Shown here: positions 35,204-43,900 of the stretch, piece after piece | How the letters are laid out: each line of letters begins with the position of its first letter | Numbering within the stretch: position 1 is the stretch's first letter | Assembly: GCF_004329715.1 (NCBI RefSeq) | Contig: NZ_JXSY01000021.1 | Location: 62,001-126,000 of the forward strand | Direction: 5' to 3' | DNA: 64,000 nt | Source: Bowmanella sp. JS7-9 | GTDB taxonomy: Bacteria; Pseudomonadota; Gammaproteobacteria; Enterobacterales; Alteromonadaceae | The notes under the pieces: model-generated | What the model was told of the DNA's origin: nothing | Seen by the model: only the letters and a program-made list of their open reading frames with translations | The model's database searches: none | Translations under genes and position numbers: made by a program

Positions 35204-35962
35204 TTAGTGGGTAACTGTTAATACGTTCAGTTCGCTCAAGCCGTCTACGCTTTCACTCAGGCGCGTCTCGTATTCATCGACGCTGGCCAGTGATTCGCAT
35301 AATTCATTGGCGCGCAGTTCAATTTGGTCCGCTCTGGCTTCCATTTGCTTTTCCATGTCTTCGCCAAATTTTTCCATGCGAGCTTCAAAGGCATCCATAC
35401 CATCACCGAATAACATTTGAGAACCGATGGCCATTAGCAAACCTCCAACGGAGCGCTCCACCACCGACTCAATGCGTTCTTCAAACTCTTCTTCAAATTC
35501 TGCGCCAAGGAAGTCGCCATTATCCATATCGTTAAAGCTGAAACGTACGTTACCGTTGTCATCGTAGAAACGCTGGTGCATTTCGTTGCGTAATTCGTTG
35601 AACTCGGCGCTGATATCTTCCACCAGATCGGAGTCTTCGCCGCTGATTTCGCCAAAGGCTTTCGCTACTGCTTCACCCGCTAACCCAATCGCATCCAGAG
35701 CGATATCTGCGGTCGCTGGGGCGGCGTGCATAAAGCCCTGATAGTAGCCTTGTGCATCAGCTTGCTGACTGGCCGTCAGCGATAATGTCTGACCGTTGAG
35801 AGTGACCGTCTGACCATTCATTTTCAGTTCCTGATCATCAGCGAAGCGTACCGTTAGCACCCGGTTTTCCAGACTCACCTGTTGGTCGACATGAACATTG
35901 CATTCGTTGTGAGCCAATGCACTGGTGCTAAATAATAAACTGGTCAGTAGCAGACGTTTCAT
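35204..35962 (-). CDS. DUF2884 (YggN-like) exported protein
   Basis: The 252-residue protein has a signal peptide (LLLTSLLFSTSALAH) and a N-terminal beta part (MNGQTVTLNGQTLSLTASQQADAQGY). It continues with a long acidic helical region (EFEEEFEERIESVVERSVGGLLMAIG) and ends with a conserved Cys (ANELCESL). This follows the DUF2884/YggN pattern, periplasmic, function unknown. The charge of the middle region is strongly negative. It has its own terminator and an AT-rich upstream region of about 240 bases. Confidence 0.83.
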   Translation of the reverse strand: MKRLLLTSLLFSTSALAHNECNVHVDQQVSLENRVLTVRFADDQELKMNGQTVTLNGQTLSLTASQQADAQGYYQGFMHAAPATADIALDAIGLAGEAVAKAFGEISGEDSDLVEDISAEFNELRNEMHQRFYDDNGNVRFSFNDMDNGDFLGAEFEEEFEERIESVVERSVGGLLMAIGSQMLFGDGMDAFEARMEKFGEDMEKQMEARADQIELRANELCESLASVDEYETRLSESVDGLSELNVLTVTH

Positions 35963-36205
35963 AGTGAATCCTTATCAGATAATTTTTTGTGTTCGACTAT
36001 TTAGCTAGAGCAAAGCCAGTGCCAATCTTAAAAAGTGATTAAAAACAATCATTTAATGGATTTTGCCTAATTGGGGCTGGTCAGAATAAACAGAAAAAGT
36101 GGCGAAATTAGCTAAGATTTCGTAAAACTTATCGCTCACCTATTAACCCTGCCAAACTTTTTAGGGCATAATAGGCGCATCAAATTTTAATGGTGGTTTA
36201 CGCAC

Positions 36206-36388
36206 ATGTTTGAAGTCATTTTATTTATGCTGTTGGTCGCGGTATTCAGCCTGGGTCTCGGCAGTATCGTTTACGGCATGTTCTTCAGCGATGCACAGGG
36301 TGAAGACGTGCTGGTTAAACGCATTGAATTCGGTTACTTAGGCGTTGCTGGTCTGGTTGCCAGCATCGTGCTGTTGTACGCGATGTAA
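36206..36388 (+). CDS. Small two-pass membrane protein, function unknown
   Basis: The 60-residue protein starts MFEVILFMLLVAVFSLGLG and ends GYLGVAGLVASIVLLYAM, two hydrophobic helices around a short charged loop (SDAQGEDVLVKR). A GGTGG ribosome site lies nine bases before the ATG. It has its own terminator right after the stop, so it is an independent transcription unit. I do not recognise a family function. The tight gene structure with terminator makes a real gene likely. Confidence 0.72.
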   Translation: MFEVILFMLLVAVFSLGLGSIVYGMFFSDAQGEDVLVKRIEFGYLGVAGLVASIVLLYAM

Positions 36389-36406
36389 GTGCAACTTTCT
36401 GCTGTT

Positions 36407-36433
36407 AAAAGGCGCCGTTAGGGCGCCTTTTTT
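36407..36433 (+). terminator. Intrinsic terminator of the small membrane protein gene
   Basis: GGCGCC pairs with GGCGCC in the stem, extended by AAAA/TTTT, around a GTTAG loop and followed by six T residues. Confidence 0.9.
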
Positions 36434-36513
36434 GTTTGCGTGGTCCCGTGCATCTAGTGCGCGATGACAAAGTTTGTTAGCGTTAAAAATTCAGTTTTAC
36501 TCAGGAACCCTGC

Positions 36514-37644
36514 ATGGATTTAGACACTATTACCGACCGCAGTGCGACGTACGCTTTTAAGTGGCAAAAATACCCGGCTGAGCGAGATATTTTACCCTGC
36601 TGGGTAGCGGATTCGGAATTCCGTTGTGCGCAACCCATTATTGATGCGCTGCAGCAACGGGTTAGTCACGGGGTATTCGGGTATACCTTGCCTGCACAAT
36701 TTGCACCGGCGAACCAGGCGGTGGCGCGTTGGTGTGAACGTCAATATGACTGGCACATTCAACAGGACTGGTTAGTCTGGACACCGGGCGTAGTGCCGGC
36801 CTTTAACGCCGCCTGTAAAGCATTTTGTCAGCCGGGTGATAAAGTCATCGTACAGGTACCTAATTATCCACCCTTACTGGCAGCGCCGGCATTGAATGGG
36901 CTGCAGCGGGTAGATATACCCACTTTGGAGAGTGACGGTAAATGGGTGTTGGATTTTGCTGCACTGGAGCGCGAAGCACAGGATCCTGCCTGTAAGCTAT
37001 TAATCCTGTGCAACCCCATGAATCCCGTCGGGGGCGTTTTCTCTGAGCAGGACCTGCTCAGGATTGCCGACATATGTACTACACACGGTTTATTGTTGGT
37101 CAGTGACGAAATTCATTGTGACTTGATTCTGGACGAGGGTATCAATCATCTGCCGGCCAGTAAGTTAGACGCGCTGCAGGATATTTCGGTTACTCTGATG
37201 GCGGCCAGCAAAACGTTCAATATTGCCGGTTTGGGCACTTCCTTTGCCCTGATCCCTAACCCTGCACTGCGCAATCAATTCCGTCAGGCGATGCAGGGCA
37301 TCGTGCCGTGGGCAAACGTTATGGGGCTTGAGGCCACGGCTGCGGCCTTCACGCGATGTGATGACTGGTATCAGGCGCAGTTGCAATATTTGCGCGCAAA
37401 CCGCGATTATCTGTATGAACAAATTAATCAGATAGATGGCCTGCGTATGTTGCAACCGGCCGCCACCTTTCTGGCCTGGGTGGATGCGCGGGGACTTAAT
37501 ATAGATGACGTGCAGGCCTGGTGCGAAGCAAAAGGTGTCGGTCCTTCACCGGGTGTGGATTTTGCTGCGCCGGGTTATTTCCGGATCAACTTCGGCTGCC
37601 CACGCAGCATGCTCGAAACGATCATAGCCAGACTCAAAGCCTAA
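36514..37644 (+). CDS. patB: MalY/PatB family PLP aminotransferase or C-S lyase
   Basis: The 376-residue fold I enzyme has the family start TYAFKWQKYP, then WVADSEF, GVVPAFNAA, NPMNPVGGVF and SDEIHCDL. The PLP-binding lysine is in MAASKTFNIAGLG (Lys233), and an Arg near the end (YFRINFGCP) binds the substrate carboxylate. This fits cystathionine beta-lyase activity (PatB/MalY group) making homocysteine, pyruvate and ammonia. The usual NPHNPVGRVW box is altered at the His and Arg. It overlaps the convergent next gene by four bases. Confidence 0.88.
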   Translation: MDLDTITDRSATYAFKWQKYPAERDILPCWVADSEFRCAQPIIDALQQRVSHGVFGYTLPAQFAPANQAVARWCERQYDWHIQQDWLVWTPGVVPAFNAACKAFCQPGDKVIVQVPNYPPLLAAPALNGLQRVDIPTLESDGKWVLDFAALEREAQDPACKLLILCNPMNPVGGVFSEQDLLRIADICTTHGLLLVSDEIHCDLILDEGINHLPASKLDALQDISVTLMAASKTFNIAGLGTSFALIPNPALRNQFRQAMQGIVPWANVMGLEATAAAFTRCDDWYQAQLQYLRANRDYLYEQINQIDGLRMLQPAATFLAWVDARGLNIDDVQAWCEAKGVGPSPGVDFAAPGYFRINFGCPRSMLETIIARLKA

Positions 37645-39113
37645 TTGGACTCCACCTGTGTGCGCCCCCAGAGGTTCTGGTGGCGCTCATCGGAGAAATA
37701 GTGATAGGGGTGCCAACAGCGCGGGATGAGATCCTGATTTTTGCGTTCTTCAAAATCAAAACACAGCTTTTCGAGAATTTCTAATAAGCGTTCCCGCGAC
37801 ATTTTTTCCAGCTTGTGTCTGGCTTCAGGGAAATACAGGTTGTACTTGCGACTGATATTGACGTTGTTGCCGTTAGGGTAATACTGCAGGTTGCGGGTGA
37901 CCCGTCGGCACAAAGGTTCATCGAATTTGGGCGGATACAATCCATTAACCACAGCATATTCATAGCGATCGCCATCGCTGGCATCGGCCGGAATATAGGC
38001 AATGCCGAAGCCCTGAGGGAAAATGCCAACAATAGACAGCAGGGCGGCCACGCCGGCTTTGCTGAAACGGCCTGATTCTGCGCCGCGCTTTAAGATCATC
38101 ATCGCCAGCGGTGTTTGATGCAGCTGATTGTTTTCTTTTGTCGACAGCACCACGGAAGAGTAAATCTGCGGAATCTTAATCAGATCTCCGATATCGCCCT
38201 CACCGGTTATCGAACTTTTTATCACGCGCAGGATAAAGCTGAGCCTTAGCTGTTCCAGGCGAACAAATTGATCCCGCTCTTCACGGGAGTTACCCACATA
38301 ACGTCCGAGACCGATTCCATCGCGCACAAACAACATGGTCTGAATTGAGGTAATTTGCAGTAACTGGGTACGCTCTTCCAGTGACAGGGTGCGGAATTCG
38401 TTCATATTCCGATCCGGGCCATGCAGAATGCGCTGTGCATCCGGGTGCATACGCCCGATATCTTGCAGCAAACAGGCCATTATCAGTGGAATTTTAATAT
38501 CGTCCCGATATGTCGCCTGCGCCATCTCAACATTGCCGTTTTGACTTTGCTTCAGAATGTCGGCGCGGTTTTTAATAAAGGGGTCTTTGATTAAATCGGC
38601 GGACAGTAATCGATCCAATAAGCGCAATGACAAACAAGCTTTATACAAATGCTTGGCTCTGCCATTGAGGGTCAGACGACGGCGTCCTTCGTCAGGCTGT
38701 ATCATAAAAACCGTACCGAGCAACTTGGCTGCTCGGTTGTTTTCCTCGAGAAAGTTAGCGCCGTCCAGCAGGTCGAGAATGTCCAGGCAAACCTGCACCA
38801 GTTTATTGCGGCGTTTGATACGTTGATTGTCTATCTCGGTGTGAAAATTCTTCAGCTCGATTTTCCAGCCTTTTATTTGGTCTTCTAAATCGGCAATTAC
38901 GGGCTTGCGGGTGGTTTTGCTGAGGGTGTCTTGCGCATTTTGAATTTTGGCTTCAATACGGGCAATTTCGGCCTTCTGATCGGGAAGATTCTTATAATAA
39001 TCGCTGGCCATTTCATAAACGGAGTCGCGCACCGGCGTCGCGTCATGGATGCGTTTTATCAGGTCTTTAATTGAGCGCGTGTACAGAGACTCGCCAATAT
39101 TCAGAATCGCCAC
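37641..39113 (-). CDS. Conserved protein with coiled coil and degenerate HD-GYP-like domain
   Basis: The 490-residue soluble protein has a coiled-coil segment at about 45-98 (DQKAEIARIEAKIQNAQDTL). A helical region follows, and at 213-224 ACLLQDIGRMHP resembles the HDIGK-x-P core of HD-GYP phosphodiesterases; then ILHGPDRNMNEFRTLSLEE resembles the following helix. The metal-binding His is Gln and the Lys is Arg, so hydrolysis is unlikely. A C-terminal domain contains VNGLYPPKFDEPLCRRVTRNLQYY. I do not recognise a named family beyond this. It could be a c-di-GMP-related binding or scaffold protein, by inference only. Confidence 0.5.
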   Translation of the reverse strand: MAILNIGESLYTRSIKDLIKRIHDATPVRDSVYEMASDYYKNLPDQKAEIARIEAKIQNAQDTLSKTTRKPVIADLEDQIKGWKIELKNFHTEIDNQRIKRRNKLVQVCLDILDLLDGANFLEENNRAAKLLGTVFMIQPDEGRRRLTLNGRAKHLYKACLSLRLLDRLLSADLIKDPFIKNRADILKQSQNGNVEMAQATYRDDIKIPLIMACLLQDIGRMHPDAQRILHGPDRNMNEFRTLSLEERTQLLQITSIQTMLFVRDGIGLGRYVGNSREERDQFVRLEQLRLSFILRVIKSSITGEGDIGDLIKIPQIYSSVVLSTKENNQLHQTPLAMMILKRGAESGRFSKAGVAALLSIVGIFPQGFGIAYIPADASDGDRYEYAVVNGLYPPKFDEPLCRRVTRNLQYYPNGNNVNISRKYNLYFPEARHKLEKMSRERLLEILEKLCFDFEERKNQDLIPRCWHPYHYFSDERHQNLWGRTQVESN

Positions 39114-39261
39114 TGCAAAATTCCCGTCGTCAGCACTCAGATATAGTGACCTAAGCTGCTGATTATATTTATTTTTTATTTAAGAATGCCGGGGCGAGGA
39201 CAAATTGCAGAACGCGCCCGACAGCCATTGTATCGGCAATCGGGCATGAATTTGTACTGTT

Positions 39262-40242
39262 TTAATTTTGGATAACGTCGAAGACCAGATAGATGTTGTA
39301 TGCACTGAAGGCTACCAACAGGGCTGCGCCTTCCCAGCGGTTTACTCGTCCGCTGTTGCGGCCGCGCCAGCCAATGCCCATTAACAGCAGCGCAACCAGC
39401 AATGCCATCATAGTGCTCCAGTCACGACTGAGCGCGCCGGCGGGAATCGTCTCAATCGGCATAATTGTCCCTGCGATACCAATCACTGCTAGCAGGTTAA
39501 ACATATTCGAACCCACGACATTCCCCAGCGCAATCTCATGCTCGCCTTTTTTCACCGCGATGACAGACGCGGCTAATTCAGGTAATGAGGTGCCTAGTGC
39601 CACGATAGTCAAGCCGATGACCAAGTCACTTACCCCTAACGACTGGGCAATTTCCACTGCGCCCCATACCAGGATGCGCGAGCTGGCGATTAATAAGATT
39701 AAGCCAATGACCAGCCACATGATCGCCCGGCCGATTGGCATAGCATGTTCTTCCAGCTCCTGGCTGACTTCCGCTTCCAGTGCGTCGCCCTTGCCCCGCA
39801 AGGCAGAGAATGTCGACCAGCCAATCAATGCAAAAAAGCCAAAAAGTAGCAGCAGGGATTCATTGCGGCTCAGGGCGCCATCCATGATCAACCAGCCACA
39901 CAGCAGGCCAATACCCAGTAACACGGGTAATTCACGGCGCACAATTTTGGAGTGAACGGCAATTGGGACGATCAGAGCGGTGATGCCAACGATCAGGCCG
40001 GTATTGACGATATTCGAGCCTAATGCGTTGCCCAGCGCCAGATCCGGATTACCGTCCAGCGCAGCCATGGCAGACACCACCATTTCCGGTGCTGAGGTAC
40101 CAAAACCCACAATCACCATACCGATGAGCAGCGGTGGCATGCCGGCGTGTTGAGCGGTAGCGGCGGCACCTTCGATGAAACGATCGGCACTCCAGACTAG
40201 TAATACAAAACCCAGTAGAATCGCTAACGCGGCTAACAGCAT
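39262..40242 (-). CDS. Calcium/sodium (cation) exchanger, CaCA family (YrbG-like)
   Basis: The 326-residue protein has two alpha-repeats: GFGTSAPEMVVSAMAA with NALGSNIVN in the first half and ALGTSLPELAASVIAV with NVVGSNMFN in the second. About ten helices are visible. A charged linker of about 25 residues joins the halves (DALEAEVSQELEEH). This matches the CaCA superfamily, exchanging calcium for sodium or protons at the inner membrane. The gene is alone; its upstream region meets the rnpB promoter. Confidence 0.93.
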   Translation of the reverse strand: MLLAALAILLGFVLLVWSADRFIEGAAATAQHAGMPPLLIGMVIVGFGTSAPEMVVSAMAALDGNPDLALGNALGSNIVNTGLIVGITALIVPIAVHSKIVRRELPVLLGIGLLCGWLIMDGALSRNESLLLLFGFFALIGWSTFSALRGKGDALEAEVSQELEEHAMPIGRAIMWLVIGLILLIASSRILVWGAVEIAQSLGVSDLVIGLTIVALGTSLPELAASVIAVKKGEHEIALGNVVGSNMFNLLAVIGIAGTIMPIETIPAGALSRDWSTMMALLVALLLMGIGWRGRNSGRVNRWEGAALLVAFSAYNIYLVFDVIQN

Positions 40243-40326
40243 GACATCTCCTCTTAATTCAGCGCGTGATTTTAGCAGTTTTTATCGGCCAATTCTGCTG
40301 ATGTACGCGCAGTCTGGCGATTTAGT

Positions 40327-40355
40327 TTGTGCTGTTAGCGCGAAAAACGTAGAAT
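40327..40355 (+). promoter_or_regulatory. Promoter of rnpB
   Basis: TTGTGC (-35) and TAGAAT (-10) are 17 bases apart. The RNA begins about eight bases after the -10, as expected. Confidence 0.7.
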
Positions 40356-40362
40356 CCGCGTC

Positions 40363-40714
<352 letters not shown>

Positions 40715-40813
40715 CTTTCTATCGCACAATGATCCTTTCGGTTATTCACCGGTATAGGCCTGCTTGGCCTTATTGGGTAAAGTAGCGCTAATTTTTCTGA
40801 TATTGAAATTGCC

Positions 40814-41653
40814 ATGAACCTGGGACCATTCGCCCTGCCCGAGGGGCTGGTAGCACTGTTTGTTTTGATGCTTAGCTGGTTGCTGGCTTTGCGGCTGGTG
40901 ATGGCGCAAAAGCGGCGCCGCGATGTCATCGTTACGCTGAGCTGGAACGCGCTTGTCATTGGTCTGTTTGTCGCTCGTTTGATTTTTCTGTTCCGTTTTC
41001 ACGAATTGTACGCCAGCCCGCTGGCCTATCTGGATATTCGTGACGGTGGCTGGCATGTGGAAAGTGGCGTGCTTGCCGGGCTGGGTTATCTACTGACGCA
41101 ATTGGCCCGGCGTCGCTTGTTGTTTAAACCTTTACTTCGCGCGGGATTGCTGACACTTATCATTGCTGCCCCGCTGACCTGGTGGTGGCACGCTCAGGAA
41201 GCCGGTGATTTACCAGATATGCAGGCAACCGAGTTAGACGGCACGCCGGTGTCACTCGCCAGTTTTAAAGGCAAACCTGTGGTGATTAATGTGTGGGCCA
41301 GTTGGTGCCCGCCATGCCGGCGAGAAATGCCGGTGTTGATTGACGCTCAGCAGCGTTACCCCCATGTAACGATTCTGCTGCTTAATCAGGGGGAACATCC
41401 GGACTCAGTAAGTGAATACTTGCGCGGCATGTCGGCAAGTACTGAGCATGTGTTGCTGGACCCTGCCGCTAACATTAGTAACGCACTTAATGTTGTGGGG
41501 CTGCCAACCACACTGTTTTTTGATGCTAACGGGAAATTGATTAGCAAGCGTATGGGCGAGTTTTCCAAAGCCAGTTTGCATGCTTATTTGCGGCAGCTGA
41601 GTCCGGATTCGACTACACCAGCCGTTAAAAATAGCAGCATTGATAAGCGGTAA
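40814..41653 (+). CDS. TlpA-type thioredoxin fused to Lgt-like membrane domain
   Basis: The 279-residue protein has about four N-terminal hydrophobic helices (to residue 126). Their pattern, with GLFVARLIFLF and LDIRDGGWHVESGVLAGL, recalls prolipoprotein diacylglyceryl transferase but is much shorter. The C-terminal 150 residues are a TlpA/ResA-like thioredoxin domain with WASWCPPCRREMP (Cys165, Cys168) and the cis-Pro in VVGLPTTLFFD. The thioredoxin part faces the periplasm and likely reduces or exchanges disulfides, for instance in cytochrome maturation or stress. It follows rnpB by 99 bases. Confidence 0.85.
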   Translation: MNLGPFALPEGLVALFVLMLSWLLALRLVMAQKRRRDVIVTLSWNALVIGLFVARLIFLFRFHELYASPLAYLDIRDGGWHVESGVLAGLGYLLTQLARRRLLFKPLLRAGLLTLIIAAPLTWWWHAQEAGDLPDMQATELDGTPVSLASFKGKPVVINVWASWCPPCRREMPVLIDAQQRYPHVTILLLNQGEHPDSVSEYLRGMSASTEHVLLDPAANISNALNVVGLPTTLFFDANGKLISKRMGEFSKASLHAYLRQLSPDSTTPAVKNSSIDKR

Positions 41654-41771
41654 CTTTAGTTGCCGTTTTTGCGTGTGACTTGTTAAAAATGAGCGGATTC
41701 TTGCGCCGATTTAACATTCTGCTAAACAATCCAAAACGCCAGTTTAACGAAACGCCTCGATCGAGTTTTAC

Positions 41772-41793
41772 GCCCCGGGAATGGGGCTTTTTT
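41772..41793 (+). terminator. Intrinsic terminator of the TlpA-like gene
   Basis: GCCCC and GGGGC form the stem around GGGAAT, followed by six T residues. It lies about 120 bases after the stop and before the YitT gene. Confidence 0.8.
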
Positions 41794-41846
41794 GTGTATC
41801 GTTACCCAGTAAAATAGGCGCGTTTTTCCAGTTTTGTGGTGATGCC

Positions 41847-42494
41847 GTGCCTGTTTCCAAGCATAAAATTTACGAAGATGTTCTCGCCCTGTTTTGCGGC
41901 GCATTGCTGGTTGCCCTTGGCTTGGCGCTGTTCAAAAACCAGGGACTATTAACCGGTGGCACCGCGGGTATTGCATTACTGGTCGCCAATGTTGTGCCAG
42001 TCAATTTTGGCATGGCGTTTTTCCTGATTAACCTGCCTTTTTATTATCTGGCCATCACCCAGATTGGCAAAAGCTTCACCTTAAAGACCTTTATTTCAGT
42101 CACTATGGTCTCGGTGTTAGTGGAGAAGATCCCGTTATTGTTGCACGTTGAGGTGGAAAGCCCGGCGTTTGCCGCGGTTGTGGGTGGGTTGTTGATTGGC
42201 ATGGGCATGCTGGTCATGTTCCGGCATAAATCCAGCCTGGGTGGCATCGGTATTCTGGCGTTTTACCTGCAGAATAAATTCAATATCCGTGCGGGTAAGC
42301 TGCAACTGGTCATCGATATGGGCATTCTGGCAGTATCTTTCCTTATTGCCAGCCTCTGGATAGTGGCTTTATCCGTACTCGGTGCGTTAGTGATGAATAT
42401 GATTGTGGCGGTAAACCATAAACCAGGGCGTTACAATGGTGGTTATGGTCCGGCGGCTGGCGTGATGTCGCAACCACCGGCTGGGCAAAATTAG
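41847..42494 (+). CDS. YitT family (DUF161) membrane protein
   Basis: The 215-residue protein has five or six transmembrane helices. Family marks are GLALFKNQGLLTGGTAGIALL and LINLPFYYLAITQIGKSFTLKTFI, with GMGMLVMFRHKSSLGGIGILAFYLQ in the third part. YitT proteins are putative transporters of unknown substrate. The frame is open upstream into the terminator; a GTG (VPVSKHKIYEDV) is the best start, although the ribosome site is weak. The C-terminus is Gly/Pro-rich. Confidence 0.85.
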   Translation: MPVSKHKIYEDVLALFCGALLVALGLALFKNQGLLTGGTAGIALLVANVVPVNFGMAFFLINLPFYYLAITQIGKSFTLKTFISVTMVSVLVEKIPLLLHVEVESPAFAAVVGGLLIGMGMLVMFRHKSSLGGIGILAFYLQNKFNIRAGKLQLVIDMGILAVSFLIASLWIVALSVLGALVMNMIVAVNHKPGRYNGGYGPAAGVMSQPPAGQN

Positions 42495-42497
42495 TCT

Positions 42498-43133
42498 CTA
42501 GACCACAAAGTAATAAATAGAGAAGAAATGGCAGGCACAGCCGCCCATCACGAAGATATGCCAGATGGCGTGGGTGTACTTCTTGTTCTTAGCCACATAA
42601 AACAGCACGCCGATGCTGAAAAATAACCCGCCCGCCACGATCAGCCACAAACCGATTCCTTCCATCGCCTGATAAAGCGGGTAGACCAGCGTAACGGATA
42701 TCCAGCCCATTAGCAGATAAGTAATGACTGATACTTTCGGGAAACGATGACGGGCAATGAGTTTAAATGCCACGCCAGCCACGGCCAGTGTCCATATCAG
42801 CACCGTCATGCTAATGCCAAACCAGCCGCCTACAGCCACCAAAGTTAGTGGTGTGTAAGTACCTGCTATCAATAGATATATTGCACTGTGGTCAAATAGC
42901 TTAAAAATACCTTTGGCTTTCTGATGGGTCACTGCGTGATAAATCGTTGAGCTTAAAAACATCAGGATCAGGGTAGCGCCATAAATAGCAGATGAGGTGA
43001 TGGTCAATGCGGAGTCGGCGCGCAGGAGCATAAATACCAAGCCGACGATGGCGGCAATCATGCCGGCACCATGGCTGATGCTATTGAGCATTTCTTCTTT
43101 AAAGGAATAAGGAGCAGTGCTGGTTTGGGTCAT
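42498..43133 (-). CDS. trhA: Hemolysin III/PAQR family membrane protein
   Basis: The 211-residue protein has seven helices. The motif NSISHGAGMIAAIVGLVFML is at the N-terminus, and LSSTIYHAVTHQ, FDHSAIYLLIAGTYTPLTL and the final HAIWHIFVMGGCACHFFSIYY contain the three conserved His that bind zinc in PAQR proteins. Bacterial members affect membrane fluidity (TrhA) and are called hemolysin III by history. The ATG seven codons into a longer frame is used on family grounds; no good ribosome site is seen. It is convergent with yitT. Confidence 0.9.
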   Translation of the reverse strand: MTQTSTAPYSFKEEMLNSISHGAGMIAAIVGLVFMLLRADSALTITSSAIYGATLILMFLSSTIYHAVTHQKAKGIFKLFDHSAIYLLIAGTYTPLTLVAVGGWFGISMTVLIWTLAVAGVAFKLIARHRFPKVSVITYLLMGWISVTLVYPLYQAMEGIGLWLIVAGGLFFSIGVLFYVAKNKKYTHAIWHIFVMGGCACHFFSIYYFVV

Positions 43134-43354
43134 GGGAAAATATCGGGTGACCAATAATAGAACAACATAGTACCTAAATTTCAGCGTACATGTGTAACAC
43201 TTTTATGAATTTTTATGCCCGCCGCGGGTGCAGAGTAATTAATTTATTTGTTCAAATACTGAACAGTCCTGACTAATTCCAGCCAATTCAATCACTTCCC
43301 CCGAGGCCAGAAAATCCGCCACATTCGGTGGCATAAAAAGCCGATTTTTAGTGC

Positions 43355-43383
43355 TTGACGTGACATGTGGTGGTAACTACACT
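43355..43383 (+). promoter_or_regulatory. Promoter of the dcw cluster (Pmra)
   Basis: TTGACG (-35) and TACACT (-10) are 17 bases apart. Transcription would start near 43390, just where the MraZ boxes begin. Confidence 0.75.
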
Positions 43384-43390
43384 GCCATTT

Positions 43391-43415
43391 GTGGGTAAAA
43401 GTGGCATTTTGTGGA
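43391..43415 (+). promoter_or_regulatory. MraZ operator boxes
   Basis: GTGGG, GTGGC and GTGGA occur at 43391, 43401 and 43411, exactly 10 bases apart. This matches the phased TGG-type direct repeats known to bind MraZ upstream of its own gene. The position just after the predicted start would give autorepression. Confidence 0.75.
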
Positions 43416-43441
43416 TCAAATAATACCAAAAGGCGAGGGGA

Positions 43442-43900
43442 ATGTTTCGCGGCGCTAATGCAATCAATCTGGACGCTAAAGGTCGTTTAACGGTACCGAC
43501 GAAGTACCGACAGGCGCTGCTGGATGATTGTCAGGGGCAACTGGTGTGCACAATACACACCAAGCAGCCCTGTTTGCTGCTTTACCCACTTCCCGAATGG
43601 GAAGAAATTGAAATCCGGTTGAGTCGTTTATCCAGCATGGTTGAGCACGAGGCGCGCATTCAGCGTTTGCTGCTGGGCTATGCCACCGAGGGTGAAATGG
43701 ATAAAAACGGTCGCTTCCTGATCCCTGGACCTCTGCGTGACCATGCTGGTTTAGATAAAGAAATTATGATGGTTGGGCAAATGAACAAATTCGAGCTTTG
43801 GAGTGCCGACAACTGGCAATCCCGTATCAAAGCGGATATTGAAACGGAGCAACAGGGTAACTTTGAACCGAGTGAAAGACTGCGGGACTTTGTATTCTGA
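43442..43900 (+). CDS. mraZ: Transcriptional regulator MraZ
   Basis: The 152-residue protein has two MraZ/AbrB-like half domains. The first is [23 protein letters not shown], the second [21 protein letters not shown], each with the D-x-K/N-GR-x-x-IP motif. It forms a ring-shaped oligomer that binds phased repeats in its own promoter and represses the cluster in E. coli. GAGGGGA precedes the ATG. The stop overlaps rsmH by one base. It is the first gene of the dcw operon. Confidence 0.97.
   Translation: MFRGANAINLDAKGRLTVPTKYRQALLDDCQGQLVCTIHTKQPCLLLYPLPEWEEIEIRLSRLSSMVEHEARIQRLLLGYATEGEMDKNGRFLIPGPLRDHAGLDKEIMMVGQMNKFELWSADNWQSRIKADIETEQQGNFEPSERLRDFVF

Larger units (their letters stand above)
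43134..43441. other. Intergenic region before the dcw cluster (308 bp)
   Basis: This gap separates the leftward PAQR gene from mraZ. It is AT-rich on the left. A small GCCAC-ATTCG-GTGGC hairpin lies at 43318-43332 without a T tract. The right 90 bases hold the mra promoter and MraZ boxes. No other gene is seen. Confidence 0.6.

Noticed and set aside
39293-39955. 220-codon open frame on the plus strand
   Set aside because: Antisense to the well-supported CaCA exchanger; composition (Ser/Pro/Ile-rich) is that of a mirrored membrane protein gene.
41781-41846. N-terminal extension of the YitT protein from an ATG
   Set aside because: That ATG is inside the upstream terminator and would be absent from a transcript that starts after it; family similarity begins later.
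43318-43332. GCCAC/GTGGC hairpin as a terminator of the PAQR gene
   Set aside because: It lies upstream, not downstream, of that minus-strand gene and has no suitable T tract.
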